Source: Polyangiaceae bacterium (GTDB taxonomy: Bacteria > Myxococcota_A > Polyangia > Polyangiales > Polyangiaceae). From it: a stretch of 64,000 nt of DNA. This document shows positions 8,356 to 16,357 of the stretch, in pieces. The position numbers and the translations under genes are program-made. The stretch is from the NCBI GenBank assembly GCA_041389725.1, contig JAWKRG010000003.1, positions 992,001 to 1,056,000 on the forward strand. Direction: 5' to 3'. Every line of letters starts with the position of its first letter. Position 1 is the stretch's first letter. Under the pieces are notes generated by a model, which worked only from the letters and a program-made list of their open reading frames with translations, did no database searches and was not told the DNA's origin.

Positions 8356-10728
8356 ATGCTACTCAGCACGCTAGACAGGAAGCTGCTGAGAGACCTGCGA
8401 GGCTTGGTCGGTCAGGTGATCACCATCAGCTTGGTGGTGGCGTGCGGCATCGCCAGCTTCGTGACGATGCGCAGTGCCTTCGACTCACTGACCTACTCGA
8501 AGGACGCCTACTACGAGCGCTACCGCTTCGGCGACGTGTTCGCGCACTTGGAGCGCGCACCGCGCGGCGTGAAGCAGCGCCTCGAGCGACTTCCCGGCGT
8601 GTCGCGCGTCGAGACCCGCGTGCTGGAAGGCGCGATGGTGCCGATGCCGGAGATGACGCGTCCAGCCACGGGGACGGTCGTCTCGGTGCCCACGACAGGG
8701 CGACCGCTGCTGAACGATCTGTTCCTGCATTCCGGTCGCTGGGTGAGTTCGACGCGCGACGATGAAGCGATGGTGCTGCATGCCTTCGCCAAGGCCCACA
8801 AGTTGAACTTGGGCGACAAGCTACCCGTGGTGATCAACGGCACCCTGCGGGAGATCACGATCGTGGGCTTGGCCATGAGCCCGGAGTTCGTGTTCACGCT
8901 GCCTCCGGGGGGCATGAGCTATGACCCCAAGGCCATTGCAGTGCTGTGGATGGCGGATCACGCCGTGTCCGCGGCCTTCCAAATGGAGGGTGGCTTCAAC
9001 GACGTGGTGGTCGAGCTCGAACCGCACGCCAGCTTGCCGGCGGTGTTGGAGGGGGTCGACCGCTTGCTGGCGACCTACGGCGGAATCGGCGCTGTTCCCC
9101 GCTCCAAACAGCCCTCCAACTTCACGCTGGAGGGCGAACTCTCCCAGCTGCGCGGAATGGCGACGGTCGTGCCTTTCCTCTTCTTGTTCGTGGCTGCGTT
9201 CTTGCTGAACGTGGTGCTCTCGCGCCTAGTCTATTTGCAGCGTTCGCAAATTGCGACGTTGAAGGCCGTCGGCTATGCCGATCGAGACGTGGCGTTGCAC
9301 TACGTCAAGCTGGTCAGCGTGATCGTGGTGCTCGGCGCCATTGCGGGCGTTGCCCTCGGCAGTTGGCTGGGCCGTGCCATGACCGACCTCTACACCGAGG
9401 AATTCTTCTACTTCCCGAACCCCGAGTACCACGTGGGTCTGGACTTGGTCGTGATCAGCGTAGGCATCAGTCTGGCGGCGGCTTTGATCGGGGCGCTCGC
9501 GGCGGCGCGCCGGGTTGCGTCGCTGCCGCCCGCAGAAGCGATGCGCCCGCCGACGCCAACCAACTATCACCGTAGCGCACTCGAGGTCCTTGGCCTGTTT
9601 CGCTTCCTCAGCCCGTCCGCTCGCATGGTGGTGCGTGAGGTCGAGCGGAGACCTCTACGGTTGCTGCTCTCTTCGGCGGGCATCGCGCTGTCGGTGGGCA
9701 TCGTCGTGACGGCTGGCTATTGGTACGACGCCATCGACTACATGCTGAACGTGCAGTTTCACGGCGCGATGCGCGAAAACGCCACCGTGAGCTTCATGAA
9801 GCCGCTGCCCGAAAGCGCCATTCGCGAATTGTCGGCGCTCCCAGGGGTCTGGCACAGCGAGGGTATCCGCAGCGTCCCGGTGCGATTCCGCAAGGGCCAT
9901 CGTCAGCGGGACGCAGTGGTGCATGGCTACCCGGCGGGATTGGAACTGCGGCGGTTGCTGGACCAACGTGGAGAACGCGTCCAGGTTCCGGCGCAGGGCA
10001 TCATGCTGACCTCCAAGCTGGGCGAGGTGCTGCACCTGGGACGCGGTGACCGGGTTCAGATCGAAGTGCGCGAGGGGAGGCGCGAGACCCATGAGGTCCC
10101 CGTCGTCGCGCTCGTCGACGAATCCTTCGGTCTGCAGGGCCACATGGCGCTGACCGAACTCGACAAGTTGACCAAGGACGAACCCAGCTTCAGCACGGGG
10201 CTGCTCCTCGTGGATCCACGAACCCGAGACTCGGTCTTTCGGCGCCTGAAGAACATGCCCTGGGTCGCGGCAGTTTCCTATCCTTCCAGCTTTCGCGAAC
10301 AGTTCGAGGCTCAAAGCGGCACCATCATGCGCGTCTACACGCTGATAATGGCCCTCTTCGCCAGCATCATCGCGATCGGCGTGGTCTACAACAACGCGCG
10401 CATCTCCTTGTCGCAGCGAAATCGCGATCTGGCGAGCCTGCGCGTGCTTGGTTTCACCCGTGGGGAAATCGCCGCGATCCTGTTCGGCGAACTGTCGATT
10501 CAAGTCGCCTTGGCCATCCCTTTGGGCCTGTTGGCCGGCCATGCCATGGTGCGGGCGCTCGCCCTCAGCGTGGACCCGGAAACCTATCGCCTGCCGACAT
10601 TCATTTCGACGCGTACCTACGCATTTGCCGCCACGGTCGTGCTCTTGTCCACGCTCGTCAGCTTCGCCTTCGTGCGGCGCAAGCTCAATGGACTCGACCT
10701 GATCGGCGTCTTGAAGACTCGGGAGTGA
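8356..10728 (+). CDS. ABC transporter permease with two FtsX domains
   Basis: The 790-residue protein has about eight membrane segments in two sets. The first set has a segment near residues 17-38, a large extracytoplasmic domain, then three helices at roughly 275-390. The second set starts near 434, has another extracytoplasmic domain, and ends with helices at roughly 663-776. This is the duplicated FtsX layout of macrolide- and lipid-export permeases. Motifs such as LKAVGYADRDVAL and LRVLGFTRGEIAAILFGE are the cytoplasmic coupling helices seen in FtsX domains. It would pair with the ATPase at 6793 and the adaptor immediately downstream, whose frame begins within 10 bp of this stop. Confidence 0.88.
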   Translation: MLLSTLDRKLLRDLRGLVGQVITISLVVACGIASFVTMRSAFDSLTYSKDAYYERYRFGDVFAHLERAPRGVKQRLERLPGVSRVETRVLEGAMVPMPEMTRPATGTVVSVPTTGRPLLNDLFLHSGRWVSSTRDDEAMVLHAFAKAHKLNLGDKLPVVINGTLREITIVGLAMSPEFVFTLPPGGMSYDPKAIAVLWMADHAVSAAFQMEGGFNDVVVELEPHASLPAVLEGVDRLLATYGGIGAVPRSKQPSNFTLEGELSQLRGMATVVPFLFLFVAAFLLNVVLSRLVYLQRSQIATLKAVGYADRDVALHYVKLVSVIVVLGAIAGVALGSWLGRAMTDLYTEEFFYFPNPEYHVGLDLVVISVGISLAAALIGALAAARRVASLPPAEAMRPPTPTNYHRSALEVLGLFRFLSPSARMVVREVERRPLRLLLSSAGIALSVGIVVTAGYWYDAIDYMLNVQFHGAMRENATVSFMKPLPESAIRELSALPGVWHSEGIRSVPVRFRKGHRQRDAVVHGYPAGLELRRLLDQRGERVQVPAQGIMLTSKLGEVLHLGRGDRVQIEVREGRRETHEVPVVALVDESFGLQGHMALTELDKLTKDEPSFSTGLLLVDPRTRDSVFRRLKNMPWVAAVSYPSSFREQFEAQSGTIMRVYTLIMALFASIIAIGVVYNNARISLSQRNRDLASLRVLGFTRGEIAAILFGELSIQVALAIPLGLLAGHAMVRALALSVDPETYRLPTFISTRTYAFAATVVLLSTLVSFAFVRRKLNGLDLIGVLKTRE

Positions 10729-10733
10729 GGACG

Positions 10734-11954
10734 ATGACCGAAGGCAACCAGCGCGCTAAACGAACCGCAGCAAAGTGGGGGCGTCGAGTGCTGTTCGGCG
10801 CACTGGGTGTCGGGCTATTGGCGCTGATCGTGGTTTCGTTCATGCCCAAGGCAGTGCCGGTCGAAACCTCGACGGCTACGACTGGTACGCTGACCGTCAC
10901 CGTCGACGAGGACGGGAAGACTCGCGTCAAGGATCGCTACGTCGTCTCCGCGCCGCTCGCGGGATCGCTGGCCCGCATCGAATTGCACCCTGGGGACGTC
11001 GTGAAGCCGGGCCAGACGCTGGCTCGCCTGGTGCCGATGCAGGCTCCACTCCTGGACGCACGCAGCCGCGCGGAAGCCGAGGCGCGCCTTCGCGCAGCTG
11101 ACGCAGCACGCAGGCAGGCCAAAGCACAGATCGAGCGCGCCAAGGCCGCGCACACCCTGGCCAAGAAGACCGCCGACCGCACAGTTCAACTGTCGAAGAC
11201 TGGGGTGACTCCTCCGGCCGAGGCAGACCAAGCGATTTTGGAAGAGCGCGCGCGCAACGCCGAAGTGTCGAGTGCCGAGTTCGGCGCGAAGGTGGCGGAC
11301 TACGAGGTGCAGATGGCACGGGCGGCGGTGGGCGCTCTGAGCGACAAGAAGAAGTCCTCGGATCAAATGGACGTAACGAGTCCCGTCGCGGGCCGCGTGT
11401 TGAAGGTCATTCAGGAAAGCGAGGGCGTCGTGCAAGCGGGCGCGCCCCTGGTGGAGATCGGGGACCCGACTGCCCTCGAGATTGTCGTGGACGTGCTGAC
11501 CAGCGATGCCGTTCGCATTCGACCCGGTGCTAGGGCTCGAGTGCAACGCTGGGGTGGCGATGATCTGGCTGCCCAGGTGCGGCTGATCGAACCGTCTGCG
11601 TTCACTCGGCTCAGCTCTCTGGGTGTGGAGGAACAACGCGTGAATGCCGTCATCGACCTGCGCGAACCCTACGAGAAGTGGACGGCGCTGATGGATGGCT
11701 TTCGTGTGGAAGCAAAGATCGTGGTGTGGGAGTCGAAGGCAGTGCTGTCCATTCCGACCAGCGCGCTCTTCCAGGCCGGCGAGGACTTCGCGGTGTTCGT
11801 CGTGGAAGGTGAAGTAGCGCACCGACGTGAAGTCAGCGTTGGGCAGAACAACGGGCTACATGCGGAAGTGTTGTCTGGGGTCGCGGACGGCGAGCGCGTG
11901 ATCGTGCACCCGAGCGATTTGGTCTCCGACGGCACCAAGGTGGTGGAGCGCTAG
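10734..11954 (+). CDS. HlyD/MacA-family periplasmic adaptor
   Basis: A 406-residue membrane-fusion protein has one N-terminal membrane anchor (VLFGALGVGLLALIVVSF), a lipoyl-like half (VSAPLAGSLARIELHPGDVVKPGQTL), an Ala/Lys-rich coiled coil around residues 115-200, and the returning lipoyl half DVTSPVAGRVLKV, then a beta-barrel region. This is the standard order for MacA/DevB/HlyD adaptors that link an inner-membrane ABC exporter to an outer-membrane channel. The ATG at 10734 has GAGG upstream; a GTG at 10725 overlapping the permease stop is an alternative. No outer-membrane TolC-type gene is nearby. Confidence 0.9.
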   Translation: MTEGNQRAKRTAAKWGRRVLFGALGVGLLALIVVSFMPKAVPVETSTATTGTLTVTVDEDGKTRVKDRYVVSAPLAGSLARIELHPGDVVKPGQTLARLVPMQAPLLDARSRAEAEARLRAADAARRQAKAQIERAKAAHTLAKKTADRTVQLSKTGVTPPAEADQAILEERARNAEVSSAEFGAKVADYEVQMARAAVGALSDKKKSSDQMDVTSPVAGRVLKVIQESEGVVQAGAPLVEIGDPTALEIVVDVLTSDAVRIRPGARARVQRWGGDDLAAQVRLIEPSAFTRLSSLGVEEQRVNAVIDLREPYEKWTALMDGFRVEAKIVVWESKAVLSIPTSALFQAGEDFAVFVVEGEVAHRREVSVGQNNGLHAEVLSGVADGERVIVHPSDLVSDGTKVVER

Positions 11955-12062
11955 TGTACCGACTCCGCGGCTTCGCTACCCCGGTCGACCGTGACGCCGC
12001 CACTTGAATCCTGTGCGACAACGCCTAAGCTGTCGCTCCTGGTCTTTTGCAGGAGTGCTGGC

Positions 12063-12704
12063 ATGAACGAACGTGACAAACGCCGGATTCTGGAACGCCG
12101 CGCTCTCTTCGTGGGTTCGTCCTTGGCCCTGCTCTCCTGCGGCCCCAAGCCGCCGGCCGAGACACCGGCCGGCGCGAGTACAGCCGTCTCCGTACCGGAA
12201 AGCCCGCCTACGGCCTCCACGGAAGAAGTCGGCGTCGTAGAGGCACCGCCCGAACGTCAGCCACGCTCGGAACCCGACTTCGAGGTCCCCGAGGGCGTCT
12301 CGGAACGAGCGCGTGAGTACTACGATCACTTGTTCAAGTCCGTGCGTACGCAGCTGGAAACCCTCGACGCCGCCGAACGCAAGCTGCCCAAGCCCTGCGA
12401 CGTCACCGTACCAGGGTGCGAGGCGGCTTTTCGAGGTGTCGCCGACGTACTGCTCGACTTTGAGCAATCGCAACGTTTCAGCTACTTCTGCCCCGGCAGC
12501 AGTGCCGAGGCCAAGGAGTTTGCCAAGGCCGCCGACCGCTTGCGGCAGCAGGTGACCGAGCGCCACGGTGAACTCACGAAGCTGATCGTCGCGGCCATGT
12601 CGGGCAAGGGCATCGACGCGGACAAGGAATGGGAGCGCATTCGGCAGGAAGCCTACGCGGCACGCCCCCATCCCTGCCTGAGCTTTGCCTGCGCGGACTG
12701 GTAG
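12063..12704 (+). CDS. hypothetical lipoprotein
   Basis: The 213-residue product has a long basic leader (MNERDKRRILERRALF), a hydrophobic segment and lipobox LALLSC near residue 22. A Pro/Ala/Glu-rich spacer follows, then a helical domain with four Cys in pairs (KPCDVTVPGC and HPCLSFAC). No family is recognised. The paired Cys suggest disulfides in the periplasm. The ATG at 12063 follows GCAGGAG at workable spacing. The stop lies 8 bp before the GTG of the archease gene, so they may be co-transcribed. Confidence 0.7.
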   Translation: MNERDKRRILERRALFVGSSLALLSCGPKPPAETPAGASTAVSVPESPPTASTEEVGVVEAPPERQPRSEPDFEVPEGVSERAREYYDHLFKSVRTQLETLDAAERKLPKPCDVTVPGCEAAFRGVADVLLDFEQSQRFSYFCPGSSAEAKEFAKAADRLRQQVTERHGELTKLIVAAMSGKGIDADKEWERIRQEAYAARPHPCLSFACADW

Positions 12705-12711
12705 CGTTACC

Positions 12712-13152
12712 GTGTCGGAGCGTTGGCGCACTCCACAGCCTTATGCCGAGATCGACCACACTGCCGACGCGGGCGTCCTGGTCGAAGGGCGCACTACCCG
12801 CGAGACTCTGGCACGCCTGGTGCTCGCCCTGGGCCAACTGCTGGCGGGCGAAGGGGCCGTCGATCACGAACGTGACGTAGTCGTAGAGGTGGCTGCTGGC
12901 CCACTTGATCTCGTGGCCGTCGACGTCCTGCGCGAGCTTCTGTTCAGGTTCGACCGAGACGGGGTGATTCCCGAAAGCTGCGAGGTGCTGCGGCTTTCCC
13001 CGACCGACGGTGCCCAGCTTCACGTGGGAGTCGGGTCCTTCGACCCCCAACGCCACGGGGAAGGCCTGGAAATCAAGGCCGTGACGCTACACGACGCTCG
13101 ATTCGAGCCCATGGACGGCGGCTACCAGGCGCAGGTCATTTTCGACCTGTAG
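12712..13152 (+). CDS. archease
   Basis: The 146-residue protein fits archease in length and in its two hallmark ends: YAEIDHTADAGVLVEG at the start, with the conserved Asp-His-Thr-Ala-Asp, and an end KAVTLHDARFEP...YQAQVIFDL. Archease is the partner that makes the tRNA/RNA ligase RtcB multiple-turnover, by helping guanylylation of its active-site His. A matching RtcB gene lies 3.2 kb downstream on the same strand, which supports the call. The GTG at 12712 is chosen from length; an upstream in-frame start at 12685 would overlap the lipoprotein gene. Confidence 0.88.
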   Translation: MSERWRTPQPYAEIDHTADAGVLVEGRTTRETLARLVLALGQLLAGEGAVDHERDVVVEVAAGPLDLVAVDVLRELLFRFDRDGVIPESCEVLRLSPTDGAQLHVGVGSFDPQRHGEGLEIKAVTLHDARFEPMDGGYQAQVIFDL

Positions 13153-13212
13153 ACTCGTGTTGAGCAGTCTTGGCAGGATCAGAAGTCGAGGAGCAAGCTC
13201 AAGCCCCCGGCC

Positions 13213-14070
13213 ATGACGCCGTTCAAGCAGTGTATGCACGGGGCCCTCGCGCGCCAAGACTCGGTCGAGCTGGCGGACGCCGCGGAAGCGGTCATCGAGT
13301 ACCAACTGGCATCCGGGAAGTTCAAGGTACCCCTCCTGCCTCCAAATGCGGAGCTAGTGCTGCGAGCGGCAACCCAGCCTGAGCCAGACCTGGCCACCAT
13401 CGGCAAGACGCTGCACCGCGACGGCATGATCGCCAGTCACGTGCTGCGCCTCGCGAACTCGCCCGTCTACCGCGGCGTGACCGCCATTTCTGGGTTGGAC
13501 CAGGCCGTGTTGCGCCTCGGCGCCAACAAGCTCCGGGAGATCGCGCTGATCGTCGGCTGCAAGCGCGTTCTGCTCTCGACCTTGGGATACGAAGAAGAGT
13601 TGAGTGCCATCCTGCGGCACGGTTTGGCGACGGCAATCGTGGCGGAGGCAATCGCGCGCACGTTGCAGCAAGACCAAGAGCAGTCCTTCCTCCAAGGTCT
13701 CGTACACGACATCGGAGAGGCCGTGATCATCCACGCCATCTCCCGACTTCCGAGCGGCACCCCGCCCCGCGAGCTGGTACTGGGCCTGGCGCGACGTCAC
13801 CATGTGCGCGCGTCGGTCAGCGTCGTGGGGCAGTGGCAGCTACCGACGCGGCTGGGCGAGGTGATTGCCCATCATCACGATGACGAGCCGCCGGCCGAAG
13901 TGGCGATGGCGGTGCGCCGACTGCAATTGGCAGAGTCGCTATTGGAGGAGGAACCCGATGCGGAGCTGATGCAGCGCTCGGTGGACTACCTGGCACTGCC
14001 AGCAAGTTCCATCAGTCAGCTGCGCAAGTCGGCCGGTGTCGCAATGGAGCAGGCGATCGAGTTCTTCTGA
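13213..14070 (+). CDS. HDOD domain protein
   Basis: The 285-residue protein is one HDOD domain, a relative of HD phosphohydrolases that usually lacks the metal ligands. The typical order is present: PPNAELVLRAATQPEPDLATIGKTL, SHVLRLANSPVYRG, LDQAVLRLGANKLREIALIV, then a VHDIGEAVI segment and a late IAHHHDDEPP. It still has HDIGE near residue 178, so some HD residues are kept. HDOD proteins work in bacterial signalling and motility regulation, usually by protein contacts. No receiver or output domain is attached. Confidence 0.88.
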   Translation: MTPFKQCMHGALARQDSVELADAAEAVIEYQLASGKFKVPLLPPNAELVLRAATQPEPDLATIGKTLHRDGMIASHVLRLANSPVYRGVTAISGLDQAVLRLGANKLREIALIVGCKRVLLSTLGYEEELSAILRHGLATAIVAEAIARTLQQDQEQSFLQGLVHDIGEAVIIHAISRLPSGTPPRELVLGLARRHHVRASVSVVGQWQLPTRLGEVIAHHHDDEPPAEVAMAVRRLQLAESLLEEEPDAELMQRSVDYLALPASSISQLRKSAGVAMEQAIEFF

Positions 14071-14087
14071 GTCGCTCGCCCACGTCG

Positions 14088-14486
14088 TCAGTGACGAGGA
14101 CCACGCCCGTCGTGAGGGGGACGACGTCGCTGGAGCATCTTCTCGAACTTGGGCTTCTGTTCGTCTGTCAACACCGCGCGGATCTCGTCGTCAGTCTGCC
14201 TGCGATGTTCGTCCATGGGTTTGGCGCACGAGTCGTACATCGTGTCCATCAACTTGCGGCGCTCTTCGCCGCGACGCGCGAGGATCTCTTCCACGCGCGC
14301 ACGCTGCTCGTCCGTGAGGTCCAAGAAGCGGGCCATCGCCTGCAGCCTGCGCTGCTCGAATCCCTCACGGCTCATCATGCCGCGCAGGTCTCGGCGAGCG
14401 AAGGCGTGGGTCAGGGCTCCTCCCACCACGCCGCCCAGGGTGAACACACCCAAGAGCAGCAGCACTCCGCGCCAGCGCTTCGTCAT
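14088..14486 (-). CDS. CnrX/Spy-like membrane-anchored periplasmic sensor
   Basis: A 132-residue protein starts with one membrane segment (GVLLLLGVFTLGGVVGGAL, residues 7-25). A helical, charged periplasmic domain follows with two LTDEQ motifs (LDLTDEQRARVEEIL and VLTDEQKPKFEKML), the mark of the Spy/CpxP/CnrX/ZraP fold. His/Asp-rich residues at the C-terminus (PPHDGRGPRH) could bind metal. The start ATG overlaps the stop of the upstream gene by one base (TGATG). The order sigma factor, small membrane protein, Spy-like sensor resembles the Cnr/Ncc metal-response operons. Ligand unknown. Confidence 0.82.
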   Translation of the reverse strand: MTKRWRGVLLLLGVFTLGGVVGGALTHAFARRDLRGMMSREGFEQRRLQAMARFLDLTDEQRARVEEILARRGEERRKLMDTMYDSCAKPMDEHRRQTDDEIRAVLTDEQKPKFEKMLQRRRPPHDGRGPRH

Positions 14487-14758
14487 CACCACTCCAGCTC
14501 CGCAGTCTCCGCGCTGGCCACCAGTTCGTCGCTCTTGCGTTCGCTCACGAACGCCCAAACGAGGGCGACGGCCGACACGAACAACAGCGCCGGAATGACG
14601 CGACGAGCCGCAAGCCCGAGCTCGGTCCATACCCCTGCGGGCCCCAGCGGTAGAGCCGCCATCACGCGCTCGGAAAAGGCAGGTCCGGCGACCACGCCCT
14701 CCGTCGCCCGGCCAAGCCGCTCCAAGCTGTCGTCCAGTTCTTCCCGTGGTTCAGTCAC
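14486..14758 (-). CDS. small membrane protein, probable anti-sigma factor
   Basis: The 90-residue protein has an acidic N-terminal cytoplasmic helix (EPREELDDSLERLGRATEG), then one predicted membrane segment (VIPALLFVSAVALVWAFV, about residues 53-70), and a short periplasmic tail. No ZAS zinc motif is present. The role of anti-sigma factor is inferred from size, topology and coupling: its ATG overlaps the sigma-factor stop by 4 bp and its stop overlaps the Spy-like sensor start. This equals the position and topology of CnrY. Confidence 0.68.
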   Translation of the reverse strand: MTEPREELDDSLERLGRATEGVVAGPAFSERVMAALPLGPAGVWTELGLAARRVIPALLFVSAVALVWAFVSERKSDELVASAETAELEW

Positions 14759-15291
14759 GGCAGTCTCCTCTTGCTTCTCAAGTATACCCGAGCTCGCACC
14801 AAGCGCTGTTCCACCGCACCCTCGCTACACTGCATGATGTCCGCAATCTCGGCGGTACTCAGACCCTCTACGCCCTTGAGCACCAGTGCCGCGCGTTGGT
14901 CCTCAGGCAACCCTTGCAGCAGGTCAGCGAGTTCCTGCAGGGCAAGGCGAGCCTCCAGCGCTCCACTTCCGTGCGCGTCCGCCATGTCCACCATCACGTC
15001 GTCTCCGACCTCTGCTTTTCGCTGGCGCTTTCGCAACGCATCGATGCTTCCATTGGTGACCACACGGTACAGCCACGTCTTCAGGGATGACCGTCCGCCG
15101 AACTGCCCGGTCGTCAGCACCTGATAGGTCTTCACGTAGGCCTCCTGTACGACGTCTTCGGCATCTGAAACGTTTCCGAGTATGCGAGCGCTCAAGCGAA
15201 CGAGCATGTCGCTGGTCTGAGCTACGATGCTCCGGAACGCGTCCAGCTCTCCACGCTCCACGCGCTGCCGGGCCTGTTCGAGTGAGTCCAA
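14755..15291 (-). CDS. ECF-type RNA polymerase sigma factor
   Basis: The 178-residue protein has sigma region 2 (ARILGNVSDAEDVVQEAYVKTYQ, then SSLKTWLYRVVTNGSIDALRKRQR) and region 4 (LPEDQRAALVLKGVEGLSTAEIADIMQCSEGAVEQRLVRARVYLR). It has no region 1.1 or 3, as expected of ECF factors. It is the first gene of a three-gene overlapping operon with a putative anti-sigma protein and a Spy-like sensor. The divergent gene at 15479 encodes an EF-hand lipoprotein and could be a target; the 187 bp between them should hold the autoregulated promoter, which was not identified. Confidence 0.92.
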   Translation of the reverse strand: MDSLEQARQRVERGELDAFRSIVAQTSDMLVRLSARILGNVSDAEDVVQEAYVKTYQVLTTGQFGGRSSLKTWLYRVVTNGSIDALRKRQRKAEVGDDVMVDMADAHGSGALEARLALQELADLLQGLPEDQRAALVLKGVEGLSTAEIADIMQCSEGAVEQRLVRARVYLRSKRRLP

Positions 15292-15478
15292 CGCGGCTCT
15301 CCAACTAGTGTGTTCACCTTGGCTCGTTGGACGAACCGAAGGCGCCGTCTCCTACGCCAGGGCGGCAGGGGCCACGGTGAGACCGAGTCAGCACAGGACA
15401 ACGGCTTAGAATCACTGCGCATTTCAGACAAGCTCATTTTTTTCGTAGGGCATGGGCCCCCGCCCCCGTCGGACGAGC

Positions 15479-16279
15479 ATGAAACACACTCGCCTCTCCG
15501 CCTCTTTCGCGATCCTCGGTTTGGCTGCGTTCCTCGGAACGGTTGCCTGCAATCAGGGCCCCGTCGACACCAAAGATCTCGACCAGGTGCAGGAGCCCGT
15601 CGTGGAAGGGCCTACGGCCGACAAGGCTGCACCGAACAAGTCGTTCCGGGACGGCAAAGGCTTCCGTCATGATCCGGCCAAGATGATCGAGAAGCTGGAC
15701 AAGAACCAGGACGGCATCCTGCAGTTGAGTGAGCTGCCCGAGCACAAGGCTCGCTTCCTGAGTGAAGCGGACACCGACAAGGACGGTGCCCTCTCCGTCG
15801 CGGAGCTCGAAGCCCACCGCACGGCAATGAAGCAGAAGATGTTCTCGCGCATGGACAAGGACGAGAACGGCGTGCTGACCGAAGACGAGGTCGGCTTCAT
15901 GTGGAAGCACATGCAGGTCGCGGACGCCGACAAGGACGGCAAGCTGACCCAAGCCGAGCTCGACAAAGCACACGCCGACGGCACCCTCCGTCCTCCCCGC
16001 GGCGGGCGCGGCTTCCACGGCAAGCACGGACGCATGAACCCAGAGCTGATGTTCGAGAAGCTCGATGCGAACAAGAACGGCCTGCTGGAGCAGTCGGAGT
16101 TGTCCGAGCTACCCGAGCACAAGCGCAGCCGGCTGGAATCCGCCGACAAGAACGGCGACAAGGCCCTGAGCAAGGAAGAGCTCAGCGAGCACTTCCAGGC
16201 GCAACACGGCAAGTTCATGAAGCGTGGACCCGCCATCGACTCGGAGCTGGCCGCACCGGACGTCAGCCCCGCGCTCTGA
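15479..16279 (+). CDS. EF-hand lipoprotein (calcium-binding)
   Basis: The 266-residue product starts with a signal peptide and lipobox LGTVAC. Six EF-hand loops can be read: DKNQDGILQLSE, DTDKDGALSVAE, DKDENGVLTEDE, DADKDGKLTQAE, DANKNGLLEQSE, and a sixth, degenerate DKNGDKALSKEE. Five have the Asp/Asn-x-Asp/Asn-x-Asp/Asn-G spacing with an acidic last position, so Ca2+ binding outside the cytoplasm is likely. A Gly/His-rich hinge (GGRGFHGKHG) divides loops 1-4 from 5-6. It faces the ECF operon and is followed by a probable terminator. Confidence 0.88.
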   Translation: MKHTRLSASFAILGLAAFLGTVACNQGPVDTKDLDQVQEPVVEGPTADKAAPNKSFRDGKGFRHDPAKMIEKLDKNQDGILQLSELPEHKARFLSEADTDKDGALSVAELEAHRTAMKQKMFSRMDKDENGVLTEDEVGFMWKHMQVADADKDGKLTQAELDKAHADGTLRPPRGGRGFHGKHGRMNPELMFEKLDANKNGLLEQSELSELPEHKRSRLESADKNGDKALSKEELSEHFQAQHGKFMKRGPAIDSELAAPDVSPAL

Positions 16280-16299
16280 TCGACCCGCCCCCTTTCGAC

Positions 16300-16327
16300 G
16301 CCCACCGCTGCCTCGCGCGCGGTGGGC
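16300..16327 (+). terminator. probable rho-independent terminator after the EF-hand gene
   Basis: A perfect 9-bp stem GCCCACCGC/GCGGTGGGC with a 10-nt loop lies 21 bp after the stop, followed by a loose T-rich run (ttcggtcgtttgt). It would separate the EF-hand gene from rtcB. Confidence 0.55.
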
Positions 16328-16357
16328 TTCGGTCGTTTGTGCGGTAGACTTCGCCGC

